From an uncultured Planctomycetales bacterium (lineage in GTDB: Bacteria > Planctomycetota > Planctomycetia > Isosphaerales > Isosphaeraceae), in contig CAIYJE010000078.1 in assembly GCA_903926465.1 (NCBI GenBank), positions 1 through 38,960 of the forward strand: DNA of 38,960 nt, given 5' to 3'. Made by a program: the position numbers and the translations under genes. Shown here piece after piece: positions 26,501 through 36,500 of this stretch (positions are counted from its first letter, which is position 1; the number at the start of each line of letters is the position of its first letter). Below the pieces are notes generated by a model. That model was not told where the DNA came from and did no database searches. It was given only the letters and a program-made list of their open reading frames with translations.

Positions 26501-29138
26501 TGTACGCCACACAGAACTGGCCTACGGTTGAGGATGTATTCCCTGCATAAGCGGTATACACCTGGTTCGTGGGAACCGGCAGCGTCACACTATCAACCAT
26601 CGAGACCACATACGCCGCAATCGGGATTGTGAGCGACGGCGCGACATTGGATCCGGTTGTGGTGTTGGTATAGCCGGCAGGTAGCGTAATGGTGGGTGCG
26701 GCCACGGGTGCCGCCACGCCGTTCACGCCCGATTGCTCTGGCGGCAGGGTTCCCGCGCTTGTGATGTAAGAAGCCATGGGGATGGGCGCTGCCGCGTAAA
26801 TGGTTACCGACATTGTGCTGGTGCCGGTGGGCAGGTTCTTGAGCTTGAATGCGATACTGGACGTATTTGTGACTTGATAGCTGCTGGAGTTTGGCGCCAC
26901 GGCATTCACAATTGCGTAGCCTGCGGGCGCCGTATAGTTAACCAGGGTGGTACCAGCCAGGCTGGCCGACCCGGAATTATTGACGGAAAACGTGTAAGTG
27001 AGCTGGTTTCCAGGCACATACAGCGTGGATGAACCTACCACATAGGGGGTTTTTCCAAGCGTTGCCGAAATCGACAGCGATACTCCCACATTGACCAGCG
27101 GATTGACGGTCTGAGTGTACACCGCGCTAGTACTGGCCGCGTAATTGCTATCGCCCGAATAACTGGCGGTGATACTTTGTGAGCCTACGACCAAAGCCGA
27201 GGTGGTTAACTGGGCGATTCCAGACGCCATCTCCACCGGAAGACCGAGCGCCGTGGGGCCGTTGTAGAACTGAACGGTGCCCGTAGGCGTGAGGGGAGCC
27301 GTTGAACTGCCAGCCACGGTGGCCGTGAACGTCACGGAAGTACCGGCGTAACTTGAACTCGATGAACTGAGCAGAGTGGTTGTTGAAGCGTTCAGGTTGA
27401 CCGTCTGGGTCAGGGCAGGGCTCGTGGTACTTTTGGCATAATTTCCCTGATAAGACGCGGTAATGCTATTGCTACCGCTGGGTAGCGAGGTGCTGGAATA
27501 CGTGGCCGTACCCGCGGCAGAGAGCGTGACCGCAGACCCAAGCGGGATTCCATTGTTATAGAATTGAACACTTCCGGTGATCGGCGAGCCACCCGAGGTA
27601 CCGGGCAGAACGGTTGCCGTGATGTTGACCGTGGTGCCCAGCGTTGAGGGGTTATCCAAACTGATAATACCGATTGTGCTGGCAACTACGGTTGTAGATG
27701 TGATTGTTTGGCTTAACTGGCTGCTTTTTTGTGTGGCGTAGCTAGAACTTCCACTGTAAACGGCCGTGATAAACTGGTTACCAGCGGCCAGTGAACTGGT
27801 GCTGTAACTGGCGATTCCACCGGATAGGGCGACTGCGGAACCCAGCGGTGTGGATCCCTCATAAAACTGCACCGTACCCGTGGGAGTGGGTGCACCCGAG
27901 GATCCAGCCACCGTGGCCGTGAACGTGACCAAAGATCCAGCAATGGCCGAACTATTAGAACTATACAGGGTTACCGTGGGAACAGGCAGATTGACTGTCT
28001 CGACCAGCGCGGAACTAATGCCTGTTGTGTAATTACCATCGCCCGAATACGAAGCCGAGATCGACTGAGAACCCACGCCGAGCGCCGACGTGGAGTAGCT
28101 GGCGGTTCCAGAGCCACTTACCGTGACCGGAGCGCCTATTGGCGTGCTTCCATTGTAGAACTGCACGGTGCCGGTGGGAGTGACTGAGCCTGTGGTTCCA
28201 GCCCCCACGGTGGCGGTAAAGGAGACCGAGTTGCCGGCAGTCACCGGATTGGTGGCACTGACCATGCTAACGGTGGGCACATTCAGTTCAACGGTTTGTG
28301 TAATGTTCGGACTGGTGCTGGCGGCATAGTTACTATCGCCACTGTAAACGGCGGTAATTTGATAAGGGCTGGAACCGGCAACCAAGGCATCCGTATACGT
28401 GGCTGTACCCGCGGCAGAGAGCGAGACCGCAGACCCGAGGGCCGTGGTGCCATTGTTATAAAACTGTAGAGTACCAGTGGGTATGGCCGTATTACCGGTA
28501 CCGCTAAGCACGCTGGCGGTGAAGGTGACCACATTGCCTGAATAGCTGGTGCTGGCCAAGCTCGCAAGGGAGGTGGAACTGGGTGCTGAGGCAGCCTGGT
28601 AGTTATCGGTCACGCTGGCGGTTGTGCTGCCGCTTGAATTGGTGGCACCTGCGGGCATGGTCAGTGTGGCGATGTTCGTCACGGTGCCCGCCACATTGGT
28701 GGGCGGAGCAGAAGCTGTGGTTGGTTTTTCCACCACGCTCACCGACAGCATGCCACCGGGGGCAATGGCTGGCAGCGTCCAGGTAATCGAAGAGCCGGAA
28801 GACTGATAGGTTCCGCCCCCCACGCCGGTGGTGGGGCTGGCTCCGCCGGTGCTGGTGCTGAACAGGCCCGTATTGACAGTTTTCGAAAATGCCATGCCCG
28901 CAGGTAGCAGATCCGAGATTTGCGCACCGGCCGGCACCGTGCTATTCCCTTGATTCTCCACCGTAATTGTGTAGGCAATGGGAATGCCGGGCGTGTACTG
29001 GTTCTGCCCACTGTCCCACATTGAATAAAAACTCAGATCGACCGTGGAGAGCAAGATCCGATCTTCCATCCTCTCGATCTGCCTGAGGGTCATATTTTTG
29101 GCACGGACATTTCTGGCTGAACGCTTAGGCTTATGCAT
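20538..29138 (-). CDS. giant adhesin-like surface protein: LEPR-type, DUF11, Ig-like, Pmp beta-helix, DUF642-like, FG-GAP
   Basis: The 2866-residue protein starts with basic MHKPKRSARNVRAKN and then IERMEDRILLSTVDLS, a LEPR-XLL-like N-terminus. The modules in order are: a DUF11-like domain (about 33-180, IAYTITVENQGNSTVPAG); five Ig-like repeats of about 85-95 residues (185-680), each with TPTGTVQFYNGS and ITASYSGDSNYA-type strands; and a second DUF11-like domain. Then come a right-handed beta-helix stretch, a DUF642-like domain (NSGFETPTL, GWSFSGSAG, about 1250-1400), and a long beta-helix with Chlamydia Pmp-style repeats (FTSNTTSLSLGGAL, FTKNSAYMGGAIAANSG). A Gly/Asn-rich helix part follows, then a CNA_B-like fold (VLELHSADGSLIAKTASDSTGQ) and FG-GAP-like repeats (DVNGDRSPDYVVIP). 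No autotransporter barrel, LPXTG or PEP-CTERM is present. It lies 81 bp after the second giant on the same strand. A role in adhesion or cell surface structure is inferred. Confidence 0.88.
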   Translation of the reverse strand: MHKPKRSARNVRAKNMTLRQIERMEDRILLSTVDLSFYSMWDSGQNQYTPGIPIAYTITVENQGNSTVPAGAQISDLLPAGMAFSKTVNTGLFSTSTGGASPTTGVGGGTYQSSGSSITWTLPAIAPGGMLSVSVVEKPTTASAPPTNVAGTVTNIATLTMPAGATNSSGSTTASVTDNYQAASAPSSTSLASLASTSYSGNVVTFTASVLSGTGNTAIPTGTLQFYNNGTTALGSAVSLSAAGTATYTDALVAGSSPYQITAVYSGDSNYAASTSPNITQTVELNVPTVSMVSATNPVTAGNSVSFTATVGAGTTGSVTPTGTVQFYNGSTPIGAPVTVSGSGTASYSTSALGVGSQSISASYSGDGNYTTGISSALVETVNLPVPTVTLYSSNSSAIAGSLVTFTATVAGSSGAPTPTGTVQFYEGSTPLGSAVALSGGIASYSTSSLAAGNQFITAVYSGSSSYATQKSSQLSQTITSTTVVASTIGIISLDNPSTLGTTVNITATVLPGTSGGSPITGSVQFYNNGIPLGSAVTLSAAGTATYSSTSLPSGSNSITASYQGNYAKSTTSPALTQTVNLNASTTTLLSSSSSSYAGTSVTFTATVAGSSTAPLTPTGTVQFYNGPTALGLPVEMASGIAQLTTSALVVGSQSITASYSGDSNYAASTSAVYTQTVNPLVNVGVSLSISATLGKTPYVVGSSTLYVPGNQLTYTFSVNNSGSASLAGTTLVNYTAPAGYAIVNAVAPNSSSYQVTNTSSIAFKLKNLPTGTSTMSVTIYAAAPIPMASYITSAGTLPPEQSGVNGVAAPVAAPTITLPAGYTNTTTGSNVAPSLTIPIAAYVVSMVDSVTLPVPTNQVYTAYAGNTSSTVGQFCVAYTVRQLVNYYNLYIYTKVNTAQPLLGAFNINLGGGTYTFVNSPYTTSNDYAYQLSVNDAGQLGTGRVPLVISNGTINANFVSRAFSVSGGQSLYLENVLVENGYEHGGTTNFSPAGPDALGGGVYVNAGSVLVLKNSRIQNCVASGLKGTQVTTRARTAAVASGRHGVGYNAAGGGIYGAAGSNITIDGNSAISGCRVIGGKGGNVNNALLTMGGTGGGAYGGAIAIGAPQSGSVQTAPTKVSILTLDGGASISGNMLNRAPNAAGTKTVTLGGTGGTISNGVGTGGAGGNAFGAGLYMYSGELVFNSGNKARSVTVVGNVQSPGKGYSNGTVTPGPVGTSGGVLYLTPGQVSVSNPPAGAGMFNFSASAITVANSGFETPTLAAGVFVQPPTGSGLGWSFSGSAGISSNGSGFTGANATAPQGNQVALIQAAGTISQSLTGFRPGLAYVVHFDAATRVGSSGGPSTFTVSINGTVLGTYKPTTSYQAFTTLSFVPTSNSATLTFTNLDPSNLDQTTFLDQVSVAPQLNQSIVNGASTTANLDLPVPLTTVADAAVSSVGLWNLRTAVTAASSLAYSGMATTLELSAGTYTLTQGSLLVTSVETGSLTIQGVGAGTSPSVSTMISGNNSSTVGSIFKVSNSILSLSKLTLEHGNATTGGAIDATNTNAAQAVALASVSVLSNTASGNGGGVYQSGGSLKLTNTNIEQNAAGGSGGAIMPVYGCAVTITGGQLSNNTAGVYGGAIFSNESGYSTGTISLSGVTLTGNKSASNVGGAICVSAVTLTLTNDIFTSNTTSLSLGGALYANVGSTVTVTGTSFTKNSAYMGGAIAANSGAQLKLNTVNVSSNTATSGSGGNGGGGIYQSSGSLALSNTNIRRNKAIWGGGIYLNGTTFSMLNGTINNNIATSLGGGVYVSNSPKVPMTLSSVTVSSNKASGAGGGIQGTNVPLTLSGCTFTGNSSLGNGGAVFVNGTSLLIVSGGSFAPTGNGVANTAVNGGAIAATEWNGGKPVVTVSNATITGNTVSGSGGGLYASNSSLSLKGDHFKLNKAGYAGGGLAAVSATVKMTGGYAKSNSVTGGSALWSSSNGGGGLYVYKGSLGLKNVSIKKNHNSAGAPGAGVALASIPAAKMTTVSISSNTISTPGAGYGGGLFLSGGTLNAKALNVKSNAATTTGATGQVQGGGIFDGAATMNFSGSLNISGNTLSGPSGGNASGAGVRVNTAGVMNAPGGSWSVTSNTITGVMNGVGAGLSFWNGSNLTGGMPTLSGNSAPAGGNNLAWGVFSTSDDGGTTAGLANFSTSGGSLRSALNWAQGLADDGWASVGVILGSNSTYSLNSPLYMLTAGEVTVSGQGGGTPTISSHGNGRNMTIGNATWHGSFILNSVNITGGNVTAGTGGTAVGGGIYHGGGTLKINNSNVQNNQAVGGTGSSPTHDASWNSNGEILAGDHIKGAGAGGNAYGGGIYQAAGSLYLLNSNIRSNSAIGGVGGYGTEGNGINGANGLPGGSAFGGGMFVNSGSNLYISPGSGFESNKANGGKGGQGGYSTNKTSGTGGTGGDANGGGLEYDGYVYYDPLSNLPQRFSGNSQTAGSGGAAGGGHGGGKAGGSGTNWGSSSCNNYSSAGHAESSSGSNVSPLAVTGMYQSTGSLAVPPIRVISGGVTPSAVTRNHGTPMVGLVLELHSADGSLIAKTASDSTGQFHFQTKYTGMGYLQVKLPPTHKLAPRGTMTNAGILSTFDATTGKSDEMQFVSGQLFNQQVHLVLHKYESALITGPNFVQLSNKETGKDCWRRQLAPGSYTGGFTVSQIDVNGDRSPDYVVIPKTGPATPFLIDGRTGVVQKIKGYVSNNLRKGFTAQAQNLVGSDGLPDLVLIPNYGASGQITVINTQTLRVSWSSQRYVSGGMNVNYISANDTRDLNLAITSNTYNNLHHGYAQILIGGHSGKVLLSGFIATPTSPPISPPSHVVHPKALKHAVGQAVPRVSGFTVRRPATR
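21650..24800 (-). repeat. Pmp-like beta-helix repeat region (coding)
   Basis: Within the 2866-residue protein, short units of about 25-30 residues recur. They have the pattern (F/I)xxNxAxxGGAI/GGGIY and an intervening hydrophobic-Thr/Ser-rich strand, as in Chlamydia polymorphic membrane proteins and other parallel beta-helices. The boundaries are approximate. DNA copies are divergent, so this is old repetition rather than recent expansion. Confidence 0.75.
27100..28590 (-). repeat. five tandem Ig-like modules (coding)
   Basis: Five units of about 85-95 codons carry the shared strands VTFTATV, PTGTVQFYN, and ITASYSGD(S/G)NY. They match the Ig-like fold repeated in many bacterial adhesins (Ig_3_5 type). 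The copies are similar but clearly diverged at the DNA level. Confidence 0.8.
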
Positions 29139-29219
29139 AGATACTCACTTGGATGTGGGAACCAGGGTTACAAATTGGGTTATGGATTAACTGGGCAATG
29201 AGACATGCTAGCCAGCGGA

Positions 29220-30500
29220 TCAGAGCAAGCGTGCAGTCCGTTGCCTCGCCCGGAATTCAGGAGTGGAAAGAAGCTTGAGCGTGATCGCTTCGTCGCTTAA
29301 TGCGTGGGCTTGAGCACTCTTGAGCTGAGACTGGAGTTCAAGCTGGGTGGGGTCTCTCAGGAGTATGCCTGCATAGCGATGATCAATCTGGCCAATCTGA
29401 CCGCCGCGTGAGTGAGCCACCGATTGCAGGAAATGAGCCACCGTGGTCGCTGCATTCAATTGCCGTATGGCCAGGGCTTGCGTGGATGCCGAGGCAGCCT
29501 TGCCCGTAAGCACCAGGTAAACCGATTTGACATAACTGGCAGTAGTGGCGAACCGGGCTTGATACTCAGAGCTGGCCAGAATATGGATTTGCGTGGCCTC
29601 AGACTGATTATCGGCCGGCAACAGTTTCTGAAGCTGGGTAAGCTCGGCAGGTGTGGCTTTGCGCTGAAGCAGGTTCTGATATTCGGCTTGAATCCGTTGA
29701 GTTTGTGCGGCCTGGCTACTGTACACGGTTTTGCTGACCGAGTTCTGACCATGACCGGCCGTGGCCTTGGCCTGCAATGCATCAAGCTGAGTTCGACTTG
29801 CATCTGCGCCGGTGAGGGTGTACGTCAACTGATTCAAGCGGTTGTACGTCTGGCTCACGCCTGGCAAGCTGGATGGCAGGTTGATCACCGACTTGGTCTG
29901 GGAATTGGAATGGAACGTGTTGCTGAGCAAGAGTCGGGTTGCGACCTGGTCGCTGTTCAAAGTTCCCGTCATCATCGAACGGACCAAGGAGGCGGAGTTG
30001 GCCAGGCTGGCAGGCTGACCCAGAAGCAGATTGGTCTGCTGATTGACGTTTTGCTGGCAAGCGGCCTGGCTGAGCATGATCGACCGCACCAGTTTCAGCC
30101 GCGACTGGCCCAGACCCAGCATGAGCACCTCTTTGTGCGCGGTCAGTGCCGAAACGCCATCAGGAATCAAGATCCGGTTTACAGCCGCCACATAATCTGA
30201 GTTGTGCGGGTATTGACCTGAGAACAGCCGCCCGGTCAGCAGGCTAAGCATGAGCTGATCGGAATTTCCGCCATGCTTGAGCGCGGCCACCGAAGCCGCA
30301 AGCTCGGTAGGTGTGGGACCACGTGAGAAGACTCTGAGGTAGATGTTGGTGCTGATCCGCTCAAGACTTTCGCTCGATTTTGCCACGGAGGATACGAGTT
30401 GCGAACCATTGGGCGAGCGTGCCAGGCTGGACACGCCAGCGGCCAATTCCGTGGTAGAGGGTAGCCGGCCTAGCAGGGCTCCGTAGACGGACCGCACATA
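29220..30500 (-). other. C-terminal DUF4214 region of the second giant
   Basis: This region encodes about 420 C-terminal residues with at least four copies of the DUF4214 helix pair. The pattern is a Tyr/Val-rich helix (YVRSVYGALL, IYLRVF, EYQNLL, YVKSVYLVL), then GRxPTxxEL, then a second helix ending in LLxSxEF. DUF4214 occurs in large extracellular and RTX/S-layer-associated proteins. A C-terminal block of this size without another anchor suggests a role in surface attachment or secretion (inference). Confidence 0.7.
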
Positions 30501-33500
30501 GGCAGTCTTGGGAGAAACGCGGTTCACTTCAAGCTGAAGGGTCACAGGTATCATGGCGAGCGCTGAGCGGCTGGCCACATTGGTGATTTTGACGTCAATG
30601 CTGACGGTTTTTCCTTCCAGGCTTGCCGGAGCAACCCAGGTGATAACGCCCGTGCGTACGTTAATACTCATTCCGGCCGGCACCGACCCGACCAAGGCAA
30701 AACGGGGTAGGCACCCCGGGGGTAGAGCCGTAGCAGAAGCAAGCCGGATAGACGATTCGACCTGGGGATCGACCTGAAATACGGTCTGAGTGGTGATCCA
30801 GACGGGATTCAAACCAAACGAGCGTTCGACCAGCGTGGTACTGGCATGGAAGCTGGGGACCAGTTCTTGCGGCTGGGCCGGCATGGTGCCTGCAGGGCTG
30901 ACCACGCGAATGGTGTAAAGCTGACCCACGTTCAGGTGGTTGAAGGAGTACATGCCATTCGCGTTGGTGAGCGCGGTGGGATCGACACCAGGATCGGACG
31001 TACCGTTACCGTTTAGGTCCAGGTAAACCTGAATACCATTGAGGGGCAGTTCGGCGGAGTCGTACTGTTGATTGAAATTCTGATCCTGGAACACTCGTCC
31101 GGTCAGAATCACGTTCGCATCGACAAAAGGGGCCGACACCGAAGTCACCGCCATTGGCTGAACCCCGCCAGGAGCGGTGGTGGTCACCAAGGCCGGTGTC
31201 ACGGTTCCGCCCGAGCCGCCAGCTCCGGTGGAACTGAAGGCAAAGTTGCTGAAGTTTTCGGATGTGAGGGTCTGGCCATCGGTGGGGTTGTAGCTGAAAT
31301 AGGACACGTTGATCGTGCCGTTCAGGACCTCGTTCGGGGCCAGCGAACTTGCGGCTGGAATAACCAGGTCGGGATAACCATTCATGGCAAAATCAGCGAC
31401 CGCGAACTGGCCAATGTCTCCAGCGGTCAAGGCCAGGGTGTTTTGGGTGTAAGCCGCAACCAGTGGGGCTGCGTTGGTAATAAGCAAGGTGAGCTGGCCC
31501 ACATTGGGGTCCAGCTCTGCAAGGTCTGGCAATCCATCGGCATTGAGGTCTACGGCGGTCAGTTGCGCGGGGAAGTATGAGGTGGGCAGAATGGTTGTGC
31601 CGCCCGGTCCGGGCGACGAATAGACGTCGAACGACCGGCTATTGGGAATAGAAACCTGAGCGGAGAACGCAAAGGTATCGGGCGTTGTTTGCATGAGCAA
31701 GAAGATGTTGGGCTGAAGCGAGGCGTTGTAGGCAGAGATTTCGAGGTCTGGAATGCCATCGCCCGAGATATCGGCGGCCGCAAGCGAGATTGGCAGTGGG
31801 TACAAAGGCGCAGCCACACCCGTGGTCAGGTACGTGCTACTGACACTGAACTGCTGGAACGTTTGCTGGGTGGTGGTAGAGCTAACTTCGCCGGTGCTGG
31901 TTGAGTAAGAACCGCTGGTCGTATAGGTCACACCCGAGCCATTACCGTAATAAATCTCGTAAGTGGACAGCACCGTGAACGTGGTCCAGGTCGATTGGTA
32001 CGAACCACTGAGAAAGGCAGTTCCCGGTTGATACTGAACCCCCACGGTGGCCAGGTCTGGGTTCCCATCACTGTTGAAGTCGGCAATAACCACGCCCGCG
32101 TTATAACCCGATGCGCCCGCCGCGGTAAGCGATGGCGTGGAGATGGGCGCTGCGGTACCAACCGGGTTCACCAGCCAAGCGGTTGAAGGGGCCAAGTTTG
32201 CCAGTGAGAGAGTCCAGACGCCGCCGTATGTGGATGTGACAATATTGTCAAAACCGATATTGCCAAGATCTCCCACAACCACATTGTTGATGGTACTGAA
32301 ACTTCCCTGGGTGGCCGCACTGCCACCAGCGGGATCCACCACCGTGTTATTCACTTCAATAGCGTTGATCACGGTGGCGGTGTAAATATCGTAAATGATG
32401 ACCACGTTGCCACCGTTGGCCATGGTGGCAATGTAGGCAATGTCATCGCGATTGGAGGTTGTCACACCACCGGTGGTCGTGACGAAGTGGCCGGCCACAA
32501 TGTGGGCGTCGAAGGCACTAAAAGTGCTGGGGGTGGCCAGCTTGGGAGCGCCTGTGGTGGGTACCGGCATGGTCACCAGGGTCGGCGTACTAAATCCACC
32601 TGTGCCATTGCCGTAGGCATAGGCAATGGCGTACGGGATGCCGTTGCTTAAAGATAAGGCGTATGCCACGTCGGGATTGCCGTCTCCATTGAAGTCGCCC
32701 GTGGTCACGCTGGCGGCTGATTTACTGAGCGAGGCCAGCGACACCTGAGAATAGATACCCAGGGCGGAGAGGGGGGAAGACTGGACCTGCCCGGTGGGTA
32801 CCACCTGGTTCACGGTGTAAGCGGTGCCTGGCATCAGCCCGGTGAAGTTGTAGTTACCAGAAGCATCGGTAACAACCGACGAGGTATTGAGTGCGGAAAA
32901 GGTCCAGCTATTGATAGCAACAGCCAGGTTGGCGGGTGCCGTAGACGTGCCTGACGCGGTTCCGGCCGTAAAACCGACATAGGCCGAGGTGGAGGTTCCC
33001 AGGTTCAGGAGCATACCCAGATTAACCACGGCCGAAAGTATAGGAGTGGAACCGCCCGTGGGATCGGAGCTGAAATACACGTTCAGCGTGCCAGCGCCGG
33101 CCGTGGCGGTGGGGGTATAGGTCACGCACACCGTGTATGTGTGTCCGCTGGCCAGCGTGAAACCAAGTTCGCTGCTGGTCAAGGCGGCAAGCGGAGAAGT
33201 GGTGGTACTGTTACCATCGGCTTCAAGCATCAGTTCGTTATTGGTGGCATCAAACACCAGGGCAAGGCTGCTGGCCATGCCCCCGTAACCGAAATACGTA
33301 TTGCCGCGTGTGGTAGTGGTCTGGTTCTGCAGCACAAACGCGAAGCCGGCACCCGTCAGGCTGGCGGCCGATGGGGCAGCCATGGTGTACTGGAAGGTGC
33401 TGGTGAAACCCGCCGTAACTGGGAGCGCTGAACTGTACCAGGAGGCGGTCTTGGAATTATACAGCGTGGCGCTGAACAGGTTCAAAGCGCCACCAGTATT

Positions 33501-36500
33501 GTTCACACTACCGTTGTTGACCAGTCCACTGGTTGAACTAAAATTGCTATAGCTGGGCACGGTGATGCTGGTGTTGGGTGTTGAAAGATTGATGGTGGTA
33601 CCGGTTTGCACGGCCGATGTACCGGTTATGGAGGTTGCGCTCACGGTTCCAGTGACACTGGCCAGACTGATCACACCGAACTGATATCCGGTAAGCTGAG
33701 GCGCATCACTGGCCACCGGCACCAAAAAGGTGCCGCTGGCCGGCGTGGTTACCACATACTGATTGCTACCATTGATGACGGAATTACCCACCGTGGTGGC
33801 ATTAACAATGCCCACGGTGTAGGTGGTTACCGGCAAGATCTGGATATTATCCAGAAGCGTGGTTTGACTGGCGTCTGAGGAACTGACACCAGAAAGCGTG
33901 AGCGTGATCGAGCCGGCCCCTGGGATAAAGCTTGCCGTTGTGAAGGTGGTATAACTGGTGGCCGGCGAGAATGTTCCAATGCCGACGCCGTTATAAGAGA
34001 CCGTGAATGTGGACCCAGCCAGACCGGTTTCCGCGGCCGCTTGAACCGTGAGGTAATAGCTGGTTCCGGCCTGAAAGCCAGAAATGACCTGAGAAATGCT
34101 GGCCGCACCTTGCAGATAGGCCACCTGGCTGGCCTGGGGCGCGTTGCCATTACCAGCGGTGAGGCTGCTGCCGTTGCTGGCAACCCCGGCGCCCAATGAG
34201 AAGGTCCAGTCTGCCCCTGTGCCCGTGGGTTGGGCCAGCGAGGAACTGACCGCCAAGGCCGGCATCTCGAACCCATTGTTCCCCACGTCTGGCACCGAGA
34301 GGCCATAAAAGCTAAACAACCCGGTGGGGCCGGTCACCACGGTAGAGTCGCCGGCTTGATACGTACCGGAACCCGAACTATCTAGGTAGACCGTGGCACC
34401 ACCCAGGGCAGGGTCGGTTGCCAGATACAAACCTGTGCGCGGAAGGTCGCGGAAGGTGGAGCCGGAGATTGACGCCAGCCGATTCACAGAGAAGTTCGCA
34501 ACCTGAGAACTGGTGGGATTGCTGGCCGAAGCCGTGGTAGAAATGGTGACGGTGTTCGAAGCGATCACCGGATAACTTGGGTTATTACTGGCGGCAGCCA
34601 ACGGGCTGATGGGTGTGAACGAGGGGCTTGGCATCTGAACATCGACCTTGAAGTTCGGGTAGCCTAGATCGCTTCCCGAATACGCTTCAAGCCCACTGAA
34701 GTAATATGCACCATTCACACCGGTAATGGCGCTTGGCTCACCCGTATTGGTGGTTCCGCCGCTGTATCCGCCAGGTGCGTCGTACAAGCCATTGCCATTG
34801 ATGTCCAGGAATACCGTCACACCACTGATCGGGTTGCCGAACTGATCGATAACCTGGCCCACAATGTCGGGCTCGGGGATCACAGCAGTAGAGTACTTGG
34901 AGTAAACCGCCGAGTTTGTACCGTCGTTAATCACAGCGTAGATGTAAATCGGTACCCCAGGACTGAACGACGAGAGGTCGATGGTCGGTACGTTATTCAA
35001 CACGCCAGCCGCGGTTGCGGAGTACGCAAACGAACCCGCAGATTTCCCCTGGTAGCCCGAAGGATTGGAGTCTGCGTACAGGGTGATGGTGGTGTTGGCC
35101 GCCAGTTGAGACGCAGCGAAACCGGTCATGGCCGGCACAAACGAGAGCGCTTTGGTGGGAACGCTGGTAATGGCAACCGTGGGGGCCGAATAATAAATTT
35201 GCTGTGACCAGGAAATGTCACTACCACTACTGAACTGGTAAGAGCTTTCCACCTCAAACGTATACGTTCCAGGCGCCAGTGGTACCGTGGTACTGGCCGT
35301 GGTTGTGCCACCGCTGGTGGTTGCGGAACCTACCACCATGACCGACTGAGACGTGCCATTGACGGTCTGGAAGCTGTAATAGTCGGTGGAGGGAACGCTG
35401 GTGGACGAAAGCGACGTGGCGGTGGCCGAATAATAGTTCAAGCCACCAGTCGCATTGGTATCGTTCGGTCCACTGATCAAGAGTTGTTGCGCACCCGAAT
35501 TGCTAGGCCAGGTGGCCTGGACCGAAAGACCATATTCACCCGTGGCCGTCGATGGGATGGTTACCGTATACGCGTAAGTGTAAATGGGGGGAACCGAACT
35601 ACTGGCCGACGCAATGTTATTGACCTTACTGTTGAGCGAGCTGACCTGGCTAGCTCCAATAATTTGCAGGCCGCCATCCTGACTACTCTTGGAATCAAAG
35701 GTGTACTGGAAGCCGCTGGTAACCGAGACGAAGCCCAGGTTCACACTGGCCCAGGCGGCCACCGTGCCCACACCAGACGAAGCCGTATAGATGAACGCAA
35801 ACCCCATTGAGCCCAGTCTGGTTCCACCAATGAACGGAACACCATTAGGAATATTGACACTGGCCGTGGCAATAATTCCCAGGTCTCCGCTGTTATCAAA
35901 CGCAATCTCAGCGGAAATCACAAACGTACCGTCGTAGAAGCTCATGCTGATATCGGCCGAGTACACACCGGCGGCCCAGTTCAGATCGACGGTGGCGGTC
36001 CCTGTTCCAAGGATTCCATTCCACTGACCGTTGGTCTGATACGCACCTTCATAATAAGACCCACTGATCACGAGTTGCTGGGAGTCTGCGCTAAATGAAC
36101 CCGTAGCGGCAAACAGCGAGCAGGTGGTGCCGGCAATGGAGATCTTTTTGCCAAACACGGCCTCAATAGTACCAGAAGCAATAATATTGGCAGGTTGGTT
36201 CAGGTTTTGAAGTTCGGCTGACATCTCGGTGATAAACATCCCTGTATCGCCAACGGCAATACCCGTGGAAGTACCAGCGCTGTAACTCACGCCAATCTCT
36301 TCAAGCTGACCACTGACAAATGTGATACTAGCCCCGACCGCGAACCCTGTGGGAAACGTGACCTGAGCCGCGCCATACCATTCATCATTCGACGCTTGAT
36401 AACTGATCGTCAGGTAATTCAGCGTAAATGCGCCAATGGGAACGTTGTCGAGGTTGAAGGTGATGGCATCAACCACGAACACACCATTGGTAATGGTGAT

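Noticed and set aside
25335-26531. 398-codon plus-strand open frame opposite the first giant
   Set aside because: It is His/Arg/Thr-rich antisense translation of a repetitive Thr/Gly/Ala-coding region, without family features.
20538-29138. Autotransporter (type Va) based on Pmp-like repeats
   Set aside because: The C-terminus is FG-GAP-like followed by a basic tail, with no beta-barrel or terminal aromatic residue.
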